Below are positions 40,699 to 48,573 of a stretch of DNA of 64,000 nt, in pieces. Origin of the DNA: Clostridiaceae bacterium Marseille-Q3526 (GTDB lineage: Bacteria > Bacillota > Clostridia > Lachnospirales > Lachnospiraceae); NCBI GenBank assembly GCA_018223375.1, contig JAGTTS010000005.1:189001-253000 (forward strand), in the 5' to 3' direction. Position numbers and translations under genes: made by a program. The notes beneath the pieces are model-generated. The model did not search any database. It saw only the letters and a list, made by a program, of their open reading frames with translations, and was not told the DNA's origin. Within the stretch, counting starts at the first letter, position 1; every line of letters begins with the position of its first letter.

Positions 40699-42054
40699 TT
40701 AACCTCCTATAATCGGCAGGAATCCCATGGCGATGAGAGCGCCTACCAGAACAATCGGAATGACATAGTGGAAAATCAGAGCCTTAAACATAACGCTGAC
40801 GTCCTCCACGCCGGCAATACTGCTGGACACGAAGATAGGGGAGGACATTGGCGGGGAAGCTCCCTCTGTGGAGGCAAAAATCAGGAAGCTGACGATTGCG
40901 GTGACAGGAGAAACTCCCACAGCGACCATGGCGGAGTAGGCCACAGGTCCCAGGCTGACTGTAGTGGAGGTAGCGTTCAACGGACCTGCTACCAGGGCGA
41001 TGACGAAGCCGATGATCAGGATCATGAGAAACTTCGGCATATCCATAGCGGACAGAAGGGCTGTTAAATCGTCTCCGAAGCCAGTGGCAGTTAAAGCGTT
41101 GCTTCCGGCCATGGCAAAGAGGGAAACGGCTCCGCAGGAGCAGCAGGTCTTTGCAGTGGAGGAGAGAAGCTTTCCCCAGCCGGAGGCAGTTTTCGGAAGC
41201 AGCTTTCTTCCCTCTATGATGCAGATGAACATGATGAGCACCGGCACCCAGATAATGATGTTCATAGCGTCGACGCCGTCCTCGCCGAAGGCGGGAAGAG
41301 TCTTTAAAAAGTTTCCGACCGGTCCTGTGATTACTACCAGAGGAACGATAATTCCTAAGAACATGGTCAGAGAGGTTCCGCCCTCCTTCAGGGCAGAGGA
41401 AAGGGACACGATGCGGTCCTTCGGAACTGCAGGAATGTTGTATTTGCCCACATAGTATCTGGTGAGGAGCAGACGGTAAGCAAGACTCCAGAGACCGCCG
41501 CACATCAGCGCGATGTAGAGATCGCCGGCAGCCACAGATCCAGCCACAACGGGAAGTCCCAGCATCAGGAACATGGAAGAAGACGGCGGAATGCAGATGC
41601 CCAGGCCGGCGTTTCCTGTATTCATGGTCGCGGCCACTTCCTTAGGCCAGCCGGATTCCGTCATCCACGGGATTGTGATAGAACCAACAGTAGCGGCGTT
41701 GGCGCTGCTGGCGCCGGATACCATGCCGAACATGGCGCTGGCACAGGCTGACACGTAGGCAGGACCTCCGCGGAACCGTCCCAGGATAGAGTTTAAAATG
41801 CTGACAAGACGGGTGATAATACCAGTCTGAGTCATAATAGAAGCCATTACAGTGAACAGAATGATGGCGGCCATAACGTCCTGCGTCAGCGCTTTTGTCA
41901 GGCTGCTGGCAAAAGTCTGAGGAAGCACGTCGACTCCGTTAAAGGCGCATACGATTACGAGACCTAAAAGCATTGCCTCGGCGATGCTGCGCTTTAACAT
42001 CAGATACCAGATCATAACGAAAATAATATAAACAAGGAATGCAACAATTCCCAC
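40699..42054 (-). CDS. TRAP-type large permease (DctM-like) transporter
   Basis: 451 residues with about 12 helices. Sequences such as GGPAYVSACASAMFGMVSGAS, PWMTESGWPKEVAATMNTGN and STEGASPPMSSPIF are characteristic of DctM/IT-superfamily permeases. I take GTG 42054 because AAGGAGGGG lies seven bases upstream on the minus strand; the frame extends to 42177 but contains the promoter. No periplasmic DctP gene is present in the window. It likely imports the carboxylic acid used by the aldolase/dehydrogenase genes, with sodium. Confidence 0.83.
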   Translation of the reverse strand: MGIVAFLVYIIFVMIWYLMLKRSIAEAMLLGLVIVCAFNGVDVLPQTFASSLTKALTQDVMAAIILFTVMASIMTQTGIITRLVSILNSILGRFRGGPAYVSACASAMFGMVSGASSANAATVGSITIPWMTESGWPKEVAATMNTGNAGLGICIPPSSSMFLMLGLPVVAGSVAAGDLYIALMCGGLWSLAYRLLLTRYYVGKYNIPAVPKDRIVSLSSALKEGGTSLTMFLGIIVPLVVITGPVGNFLKTLPAFGEDGVDAMNIIIWVPVLIMFICIIEGRKLLPKTASGWGKLLSSTAKTCCSCGAVSLFAMAGSNALTATGFGDDLTALLSAMDMPKFLMILIIGFVIALVAGPLNATSTTVSLGPVAYSAMVAVGVSPVTAIVSFLIFASTEGASPPMSSPIFVSSSIAGVEDVSVMFKALIFHYVIPIVLVGALIAMGFLPIIGG

Positions 42055-42124
42055 TAAATATCCCCTCCTTTTTCTTTCGTTTTTCAGCACTGCAGTACGC
42101 TTAAACGTAAAATTGATGAAGCCA

Positions 42125-42155
42125 GAATACCATGGTTTTATAACAATGTCCAACA
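42125..42155 (-). promoter_or_regulatory. TRAP gene promoter with LysR-locus motif
   Basis: TATAACAATGTCCAACA (42139-42155) matches 16 of 17 bases of the motif before the aldolase gene. On the minus strand it contains TTGGAC as a -35 box, 17 bases from GTATTC (42125-42130). The two promoters thus share architecture. Confidence 0.6.
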
Positions 42156-42319
42156 GTAAAAAAGGGGAAATGTACAAGAAACATATTGTAGAATAGACAA
42201 AAGAAAGGAATTTTACCGAACTCTACCTATATTAATGCAGCAGCTGTGACATAATATCAATAGATAGATAATCTCCAATAAAGACCGCCCTGTTTTGGAG
42301 AGCAAAATTTTAAATAAAA

Positions 42320-42362
42320 TTAGCACTTGACTCTTGACACTGCTAACGATAAGTGTTATATT
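42320..42362 (+). promoter_or_regulatory. clpB promoter with degenerate CIRCE element
   Basis: TTGACA (42334-42339), 17 bases and TATATT (42357-42362). TTAGCACTT-N9-CACTGCTAA (42320-42346) matches CIRCE (TTAGCACTC-N9-GAGTGCTAA) at 15 of 18 positions and overlaps the -35 box, so HrcA repression is expected. Confidence 0.7.
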
Positions 42363-42421
42363 ACAGCTAGAACAAAAAAGAATTCTTACTTAATCATTGT
42401 TCGGAAGGAGGACAACGATTT

Positions 42422-45016
42422 ATGAACATTAATAAATTCACTCAGAAGTCTCTGGAAGCAGTCCAGAGGACGGAGAAGCTGGCATATGAATACGGAAATC
42501 AGCAGATTGACCAGGAGCACCTGCTGTACAGCCTGCTGACGATTGATGACAGTCTGATTCTCAAGCTGCTCACCAAGATGGGAGTGCAGGAAAATCAGTT
42601 TCTGAACGAGGTGCAGGGGGCCATTGAAAAGCTTCCGAAGGTGTCCGGCGGCCAGGTATATTTCAGCCAGGACGCCAACAAGGTTCTGGTGAGCGCGGAG
42701 GATGAGGCGAAATCTATGGGAGACGAGTACGTTTCTGTGGAGCACCTGTTCTTATCTATGGTGAAGCAGCCGAACCGTGCGGTGAAGGAGCTGTTTAAGC
42801 TTTACAATATTACAAGAGAGGGATTTCTCCAGGCTCTCTCCACCGTGCGGGGAAATCAGAGAGTGGTCAGCGACAATCCGGAGGCCACCTATGACACCCT
42901 GTCCAAGTATGGCTACGATCTGGTAGAGCGGGCCAGAGAACAGAAGCTGGATCCTGTGATTGGCAGGGACGGAGAAATCAGAAATGTGGTTCGGATTCTG
43001 TCCAGAAAGACGAAAAATAATCCGGTTCTCATCGGCGAGCCTGGTGTCGGAAAGACGGCGGTCGTAGAGGGACTGGCCCAGAGGATTGTCCGGGGCGACG
43101 TGCCGGAGGGGCTGAAGGATAAGAAGCTGTTCGCCCTGGATATGGGCGCTCTGGTGGCCGGAGCCAAGTACAGAGGCGAGTTTGAGGAGCGTTTAAAGGC
43201 AGTGCTTGAGGAAGTGAAGAAGAGCGAGGGACAGATTATCCTGTTTATCGACGAGCTTCACACCATTGTGGGAGCCGGAAAGACGGAAGGATCCATGGAC
43301 GCCGGAAATATGTTAAAGCCTATGCTGGCCAGAGGAGAGCTTCACTGTATCGGCGCGACCACGCTGGATGAGTACAGAAAATATATAGAAAAGGATCCGG
43401 CTCTGGAGAGAAGATTCCAGCCGGTTCATGTAGACGAGCCGACGGTGGAGGATACCATCTCTATTTTAAGAGGTTTAAAGGATCGCTATGAGGTGTACCA
43501 CGGAGTGAAGATCACAGACTCCGCTCTGGTTTCGGCGGCTGTGTTGTCCGACCGGTATATTTCCGACCGTTTTCTGCCGGATAAGGCTATCGACCTGGTG
43601 GACGAAGCCTGCGCCATGATTAAGACGGAGCTGGATTCCTTGCCCACAGAGCTGGATGAGAAGGCAAGGCGTATTATGCAGCTGGAGATCGAGGAGGCGG
43701 CCCTTAAGAAGGAAACGGATCGCCTGAGCCAGGATCGTCTGGCAGATCTTCAGAAGGAGCTGGCGGAGCTGAGAGACGAATTTGCCGCACAGAAGGCCCA
43801 GTGGGAAAATGAGAAGGCTTCTGTGGATAAGCTGTCAAAGCTGAGGGAAGAGATTGAGCATTTAAACGGCGAGATCCAGGCCGCCCAGCAGCGATATGAC
43901 CTGAACAAGGCCGCAGAGCTTCAGTACGGAAAGCTGCCGGAGTTGAAAAAACAGCTGGCTGAGGAGGAAGAGAGAGTTAAAAATAAGGATCTGAGTCTGG
44001 TCCACGAGAGCGTGACAGAGGAGGAGATTGCCAGAATTATCTCCAAATGGACGGGCATCCCGGTCGCCAAGCTGACGGAGAGCGAGAGGAGCAAAACCCT
44101 TCACATGGACGACATTCTCCACCGGAGAGTCATCGGACAGGACGAGGCAGTGACCAAAGTGACGGAGGCCATTATCCGATCCAAGGCAGGCATCAAGGAT
44201 CCTTCCAAACCGATAGGTTCTTTCCTGTTCCTGGGGCCTACCGGAGTAGGAAAGACGGAGCTTGCCAAGGCGCTGGCAGAGAGCCTGTTCGATGATGAAA
44301 ACAGTATGGTGCGTATCGATATGAGCGAATATATGGAAAAGCATTCTGTATCAAGACTCATCGGAGCGCCGCCAGGATATGTAGGCTACGACGAGGGCGG
44401 CCAGCTGACAGAGGCAGTCAGAAGAAAGCCTTATTCGGTTGTCCTCTTTGATGAGGTGGAGAAGGCCCACCCGGATGTATTCAACGTACTGCTCCAGGTG
44501 CTGGACGACGGCCGGATCACAGATTCCACAGGAAAAACCGTGGATTTCAAGAACACGATCCTGATTATGACCTCCAATATTGGTTCCCAGTACCTGTTAG
44601 AGGGCATCGATGAGGATGGAAATATCACGGAGGCAGCTGACAATATGGCCATGAACGACCTGCGGGCGCATTTCAGGCCGGAGTTCTTAAACCGTCTGGA
44701 CGAGATTATCATGTTCAAGCCGCTGACAAAGGGCAATATCGGAGGCATTATCGGCCTTCTGGTGGAGGATGTGAATAAGCGTCTGGCCGACAGAGAGCTG
44801 TCCATCGCTCTCACTGACAGCGCAAAGCAGTTCATTGTAGAGAACGGCTACGACCCGGTTTACGGCGCAAGGCCGCTGAAGCGGTATCTGCAGAAGCACG
44901 TGGAGACGCTGGCAGCCAGACTGATTCTGGCCGACGGCGTGCGTGCCGGGGACGTGATCCAGATTGACGAGCAGAACGGAAAACTGACAGCCTCTGCAGT
45001 GCACACGGAGGAATAA
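42422..45016 (+). CDS. clpB: ATP-dependent chaperone ClpB
   Basis: 864 residues, full length. The Clp N-domain, first AAA module ([39 protein letters not shown]), coiled-coil M domain (~400-525, Lys/Glu rich) and second AAA module ([47 protein letters not shown]) are in order. The long M domain distinguishes ClpB from ClpC. It disaggregates proteins with DnaK. GGAAGGAGGACAACG precedes the ATG. A CIRCE-like operator is consistent with heat-shock control. Confidence 0.96.
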   Translation: MNINKFTQKSLEAVQRTEKLAYEYGNQQIDQEHLLYSLLTIDDSLILKLLTKMGVQENQFLNEVQGAIEKLPKVSGGQVYFSQDANKVLVSAEDEAKSMGDEYVSVEHLFLSMVKQPNRAVKELFKLYNITREGFLQALSTVRGNQRVVSDNPEATYDTLSKYGYDLVERAREQKLDPVIGRDGEIRNVVRILSRKTKNNPVLIGEPGVGKTAVVEGLAQRIVRGDVPEGLKDKKLFALDMGALVAGAKYRGEFEERLKAVLEEVKKSEGQIILFIDELHTIVGAGKTEGSMDAGNMLKPMLARGELHCIGATTLDEYRKYIEKDPALERRFQPVHVDEPTVEDTISILRGLKDRYEVYHGVKITDSALVSAAVLSDRYISDRFLPDKAIDLVDEACAMIKTELDSLPTELDEKARRIMQLEIEEAALKKETDRLSQDRLADLQKELAELRDEFAAQKAQWENEKASVDKLSKLREEIEHLNGEIQAAQQRYDLNKAAELQYGKLPELKKQLAEEEERVKNKDLSLVHESVTEEEIARIISKWTGIPVAKLTESERSKTLHMDDILHRRVIGQDEAVTKVTEAIIRSKAGIKDPSKPIGSFLFLGPTGVGKTELAKALAESLFDDENSMVRIDMSEYMEKHSVSRLIGAPPGYVGYDEGGQLTEAVRRKPYSVVLFDEVEKAHPDVFNVLLQVLDDGRITDSTGKTVDFKNTILIMTSNIGSQYLLEGIDEDGNITEAADNMAMNDLRAHFRPEFLNRLDEIIMFKPLTKGNIGGIIGLLVEDVNKRLADRELSIALTDSAKQFIVENGYDPVYGARPLKRYLQKHVETLAARLILADGVRAGDVIQIDEQNGKLTASAVHTEE

Positions 45017-45025
45017 GAGAAAAAG

Positions 45026-45081
45026 AGAGGAGACGTTTTCAGAGCGCAGATAAAGGCGCTGGAAAATGTTTTCTCTTTTTT
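45026..45081 (+). terminator. Terminator of clpB
   Basis: AGAGGAGACGTTTTC-AGAGCGC pairs imperfectly with GCGCT-GGAAAATGTTTTCTCT and runs into six T. It begins 10 bases after the clpB stop. Confidence 0.7.
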
Positions 45082-45133
45082 GCGGTGCTGTTAAGATTGC
45101 CGTCATGATAAACGCAGGAATATACTCCCTTTT

Positions 45134-45334
45134 CTTAAGTTATTGCAAAACAGACAAAAACAGCAGGATTTGCGACTAGCTGCGTTTTCTGCTCGGTTCG
45201 TGCATCCGTTATCCGCCATTCGCAAAAACTCGCCTTACGGCTCAGACATTTTGCTCGATGGCGGAAATTAGCACGAACCTCTCTGCGAAAGCCTCGCTGT
45301 TATCGCCCAACCTGCTGTTTTTGCCTAAGTTAAG
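45134..45334. repeat. ~200-bp nested imperfect palindrome (MITE-like)
   Basis: Three nested inverted-repeat pairs share one centre: CAAAAACAGCAGG (45155-45167) with 45311-45323, GGTTCGTGC (45195-45203) with 45271-45279, and CCGCCAT (45213-45219) with 45258-45264. The outermost CTTAAGTTA and TAAGTTAAG also pair roughly. The element carries no open reading frame. It fills the clpB to glutaredoxin gap and resembles small non-autonomous palindromic repeats. Whether it recurs in this genome cannot be seen here. Confidence 0.6.
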
Positions 45335-45340
45335 ATCACA

Positions 45341-45369
45341 TTGCTGAAATATGAAAATTTGATTATACT
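45341..45369 (+). promoter_or_regulatory. Candidate promoter for the glutaredoxin-like gene
   Basis: TTGCTG (45341-45346), exactly 17 bases and TATACT (45364-45369). It would give a ~165-base leader before ATG 45543. Confidence 0.4.
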
Positions 45370-45481
45370 GGAAGGAGAAGGTCTGGCTAAGCAGTATGAG
45401 GAGGCGAAGCATATGTGCAATGCATTAAGAGAACTGTTTGCAGAGGAGATAGAGGAGGGAAGGCAGAGGGGCAAAGCAGAG

Positions 45482-45529
45482 GGAAAGATAGAAGGAAAGA
45501 TAGAGGGAAAAATAGAGGGAAAATGTGAA
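45482..45529 (+). repeat. 12-bp tandem repeat, four copies
   Basis: GGAAAGATAGAA, GGAAAGATAGAG, GGAAAAATAGAG and GGAAAATGTGAA follow each other without gaps, encoding (GKIE)n-type residues in the transposase tail. A degenerate fifth copy carries the AAGGAG ribosome binding site (45528-45533) of the next gene. Confidence 0.8.
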
Positions 45530-45542
45530 GGAGAACGCAAGG

Positions 45543-45836
45543 ATGAGAAAAATTATTTTATTTGGAACAGCCTCCTGACCGGACTGTCCGCCGGTGAAAG
45601 AGGTTCTTTCCCAGAGTAACGTGCAGTATCTCTACGTGGATATCTGCGAGAGCATAGGCAGGCTGAAGAGCTTTCTGAGGGTCCGCGATACCTCGGAGGC
45701 CCATAGGGAGGCCAGAGAGAAGCATCAGGCCGGAATTCCCTGCCTGGCAGTAGATGACCAGGTGATCTTAGTGAAAAATGCAGAGCATATGCGAGAGCTG
45801 ATAGAAGAGTACCAGCTGGCCGCAGAAAACGCGTAA
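45543..45836 (+). CDS. Glutaredoxin-like selenoprotein candidate (in-frame TGA, UPDC redox motif)
   Basis: The frame starts at ATG 45543 (AAGGAG nine bases upstream) and reads MRKIILFGTAS, a TGA at 45576-45578, PDCPPVKEVLSQSNVQYLYV and on to TAA 45836: 97 residues if TGA is selenocysteine. The TGA takes the place of the first Cys of the CPDC motif of clostridial glutaredoxin-related proteins, giving UPDC. The rest of the fold is intact, including the cis-Pro loop AGIPCLAVDD (~70-79). A SECIS-like hairpin lies directly downstream. If TGA were a true stop, the product would be 11 residues and the downstream part would start only at GTG 45594, after the active site. Cytoplasmic thiol-disulfide or selenol redox role, inferred. 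Confidence 0.75.
45593..45612 (+). promoter_or_regulatory. Bacterial SECIS-like hairpin
   Basis: GG, a bulged U (45595), GAAAGA (45596-45601), loop GGU (45602-45604), UCUUUC (45605-45610), CC. The loop starts 24 bases after the UGA (45576-45578), within the known spacing range. A bulged U in the 5' strand and G/U in the apical loop are the features SelB recognises. A weaker alternative pairing is ACCGG (45578-45582) with CCGGT (45591-45595). Confidence 0.7.
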
Positions 45837-46015
45837 TGAAATAAAGCGGAAATATCAATAGAGAGAACGGAAAATAGAACATTTCTGCGGAAGGGGGAAC
45901 AGAATGATTTTTGCTTCTCCTTCTTCTTAAGACATTTTACAGACATATCCACTTCTTTAATCTGATTTTACAAAATTTTTCAAAACCATGATAGTTCCCA
46001 GTTTTGCGTCCAGTT

Positions 46016-46076
46016 ATAACAGCGTCAGTGTACAGGAGGCGTTTGAGAAAACGCCGTGAAAGGAGAATGCTGTTAT
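46016..46076 (+). promoter_or_regulatory. Leader hairpin that pairs with the ABC ATPase start codon
   Basis: ATAACAGC (46016-46023) pairs with GCTGTTAT (46069-46076), which includes the AT of ATG 46075. An inner hairpin GGCGTTT/AAACGCC (46038-46055) and the AAAGGAG ribosome binding site lie in the loop. This could modulate translation initiation. No known riboswitch class is recognised. Confidence 0.4.
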
Positions 46077-46893
46077 GCTGGAGCTGAAACATATAAAAAA
46101 ATCTTATGACGGAGTTACGATTCTGAGCGATATCAATTTGGAGATTCAGGATGGTGAGATTGTGTCCATTCTGGGGCCGTCCGGATGCGGAAAGACCACT
46201 TTGTTAAATCTGATCCTGGGACTGACGGATGCGGACGAGGGGCAGATTCTGTTTGACGGACAGGAGATGACGAGACTTCTCATGGAGAAAAGAGAATTTA
46301 ATATCGTATTTCAGGATTACGCCCTGTTTCCTAACCTGAACGTATATCAGAATATTACCTACGGCCTGAAAAACCGTCCGGGAATTTCCACGAAGCAGGA
46401 GGTGGAGGAGCTGATTGATCTGCTGGGACTGCGGGAACACCTGGCAAAGAAGATTGAGCAGCTGTCAGGCGGTCAGAAGCAGAGAGCGGCTCTTGCCAGA
46501 ACGATGGTAATGAAGCCCAAGATTCTTCTGCTGGACGAGCCGCTGAGCGCTCTGGACGGAGTGATCAAGGAGTCCATCAAAGAAAAAATCCGCCAGATCG
46601 CCAGAGACTACCATCTGACGACGATTATTGTTACCCACGATCCGGAGGAAGCGCTGACGCTGTCAGACAAAGTGCTGATTGTCAATCAGGGCGGCATTTC
46701 CCAGTATGGAACGCCGGAGGAGATTGTGTTCCAGCCGGATAATCAGTTTGTGAAGGATTTTATTTTAAACCAGCTGGAAATTAAGAGAAAAAATATTTTC
46801 CGCCTCTTCAACAGAACGGTGGACAGTCTGGATCGCAGCTTTCAGGAAGCGGGCGCAGGGGCTGAAGTCTGCGTAAGGGAACAGGCGGTGTAG
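46075..46893 (+). CDS. ABC transporter ATP-binding protein (spermidine/iron/AEP-type importer)
   Basis: 272 residues with Walker A GPSGCGKTTLLN, Q-loop VFQDYALFPNL, signature LSGGQKQRAALART, Walker B ILLLDEPLSALD and switch His in IVTHDPEEAL. The sequence belongs to the PotA/FbpC/PhnT-like branch of importers. The C-terminal ~40 residues replace the usual TOBE regulatory domain with a short tail, so the subunit is somewhat truncated. First gene of a three-gene importer operon. Confidence 0.87.
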   Translation: MLELKHIKKSYDGVTILSDINLEIQDGEIVSILGPSGCGKTTLLNLILGLTDADEGQILFDGQEMTRLLMEKREFNIVFQDYALFPNLNVYQNITYGLKNRPGISTKQEVEELIDLLGLREHLAKKIEQLSGGQKQRAALARTMVMKPKILLLDEPLSALDGVIKESIKEKIRQIARDYHLTTIIVTHDPEEALTLSDKVLIVNQGGISQYGTPEEIVFQPDNQFVKDFILNQLEIKRKNIFRLFNRTVDSLDRSFQEAGAGAEVCVREQAV

Positions 46894-46939
46894 AAAGACT
46901 GGCAGAAAAGAATACGAGATAAAAACCATTTACTGCGCC

Positions 46940-48514
46940 GTGGTGGCGGTCTTCGCCTTTTTTCTGGCCGTTCCGGTGCTGAGGCTTTTAGCGGAATCCT
47001 TTGCGTCAGAAGCGGGAGCGGGAATCGCAAATTATATCAGCGTGCTGACCGGGAAGGGATTTCTGACGGCGCTGGGACACAGCGCGGCGGTGTCCATTGC
47101 CAGCGCGGTGACAGCTACCGCCATCGCCTTTTTTCTGGCCTATACCATTCAATACACTAACGTGCCCCCAGTCTTTAAGAGCCTGATCCGCACTCTGGCG
47201 ACGCTGCCCATGCTGCTTCCGACGATTACATACGGCTTTGCCATTATCTATTCCTTCGGAAAACAGGGGCTTCTCACCAGACTGTTTGGGCGCCAGATAT
47301 TTGAAATTTACGGCTTTGGAGGACTGCTGTTCGGATATGTGATTTACACTCTTCCGGTGTCGTTCCTGCTGATTCTCAATACCATGCGCTACATTGACAA
47401 GAAATTTTCCGTGGTGTCGAGGGTGATGGGTGATAAGCCTTTAAAAACCTTTCTGCAGACCGTGGCAAGGCCTCTGCTGGGAACGCTGGCAGCTTCCATG
47501 GTACAGTGCTTTTTCCTGTGCTTTACGGATTATGGAATTCCGGCGTCTGTGGGAGGCAGGTACGATGTGGTGGCCACGGTTCTCTACAATGAAATGCTGG
47601 GAAGCGTGCCGGATTTTAACAGAGGAGCCGTGGTGGCCATGATGATGCTGATACCGTCAGCAGTCAGCATCGCCCTGCTGCGCTGGCTGGAAAAGTACAA
47701 CATCAGGTACTCGAAGATTTCCACCGTGGAAATCAGAAAAAACAGGCTTCGGGACGGAGTTTTCTTTGCAGGATCCTCGGTGTTCCTGCTGGGGCTTCTC
47801 TCTGTCTTCGCCGTGATTTTCGTGGTTCCCCTGGTCAGCGAATGGCCTTATCAGACTTCCTTCACCCTGGAGCACGTAATCTCCACGCTGACGGACAGAA
47901 GCCTGACGGATGTGTATCAAAATTCACTTTTTGTGGCTGTCTGCACTGCGGCGGGCGGACTTCTGGTCACCTGCGGATCGGCTCTTGCCACAGCCAGAAG
48001 CGGCCTGAACAGCAGGCTGAAAGCGGTGATTGACGGCGTTGCGCTGGTGACGAACACTATTCCCGGAATGGTGGTTGGTATTGCGTTTCTGTTTATTTTT
48101 ACAGGCACGCCCCTTCAGAATACGCTGATTTTAATTATTATCTGCAATATCGTACACTTTTTTTCGACGCCGTATCTGATGATGAAAAATTCGCTGTCAA
48201 AGCTTAACAGCTCCTGGGAGGCCACGGCGTCTCTCATGGGAGACAGCTGGTTTAAAACCATTGTGCGGATTATCACTCCAAACATGGCTTCTACGCTTCT
48301 GGAGGTATTCGGATACTACTTTGTAAACGCTATGGTAACCGTCAGCGCGGTTATCTTCATCGCAGGAGCGAGAACCATGGTCATTACCACAAAAATCAAG
48401 GAGCTGCAGTATTATACGAAGTTTAACGAGGTATTTGTGCTGTCCCTTCTGATTCTGTTCACCAACCTGGCGGTGAAAGGGCTTCTGGCGGCGCTGAAAA
48501 AGAGAATGAAATAA
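46940..48514 (+). CDS. ABC transporter permease, two fused permease domains (start uncertain)
   Basis: About 524 residues with ~12 helices, containing two binding-protein-dependent transport domains in tandem, as in FbpB/PhnV-type permeases of iron(III) or 2-aminoethylphosphonate importers. EAA-like loops occur near VMGDKPLKTFLQTVARPLLG and LMGDSWFKTIVRIITPNMAS. GTG 46940 is the first usable start, but it has no ribosome binding site, and the frame is open upstream to 46877 with family-like residues (KEYEIKTIY) and no ATG, GTG or TTG. The true N-terminus is therefore unclear; a rare start or a local sequence change is possible. Confidence 0.75.
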   Translation: MVAVFAFFLAVPVLRLLAESFASEAGAGIANYISVLTGKGFLTALGHSAAVSIASAVTATAIAFFLAYTIQYTNVPPVFKSLIRTLATLPMLLPTITYGFAIIYSFGKQGLLTRLFGRQIFEIYGFGGLLFGYVIYTLPVSFLLILNTMRYIDKKFSVVSRVMGDKPLKTFLQTVARPLLGTLAASMVQCFFLCFTDYGIPASVGGRYDVVATVLYNEMLGSVPDFNRGAVVAMMMLIPSAVSIALLRWLEKYNIRYSKISTVEIRKNRLRDGVFFAGSSVFLLGLLSVFAVIFVVPLVSEWPYQTSFTLEHVISTLTDRSLTDVYQNSLFVAVCTAAGGLLVTCGSALATARSGLNSRLKAVIDGVALVTNTIPGMVVGIAFLFIFTGTPLQNTLILIIICNIVHFFSTPYLMMKNSLSKLNSSWEATASLMGDSWFKTIVRIITPNMASTLLEVFGYYFVNAMVTVSAVIFIAGARTMVITTKIKELQYYTKFNEVFVLSLLILFTNLAVKGLLAALKKRMK

Positions 48515-48573
48515 ACAGGAAAATTCAAAAAAATCAAATTAATAAAAATAAAAAGATAAAAGGGAGAATCTGT

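Larger units (their letters stand above)
45341..45619 (+). pseudogene. Remnant of an Rpn-family (PD-(D/E)XK) transposase, C-terminal tail
   Basis: The frame reads MCNALRELFAEEIEEGRQRG from 45413, then GKAEG and GKIE repeats, which is the typical C-terminal tail of Rpn/PD-(D/E)XK-family transposases. The ~250-residue nuclease part upstream is missing; a palindromic element stands there instead. After ~45545 the frame runs antiphase over the glutaredoxin-like gene and is meaningless until a stop at 45619. I take it as a decayed transposase end that is not expressed as a protein. Confidence 0.6.

Noticed and set aside
45543..45619. Reading the TGA at 45576 as a real stop (pseudogene)
   Set aside because: The stop replaces a catalytic Cys exactly, downstream sequence is intact, and a SECIS-like hairpin follows; a random nonsense mutation fits less well. 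Without the genome it stays unproven.
45904..45930. Short frame MIFASPSS between the glutaredoxin-like gene and the importer
   Set aside because: A ribosome binding site is present, but no promoter, terminator or conserved context links it to the importer operon.
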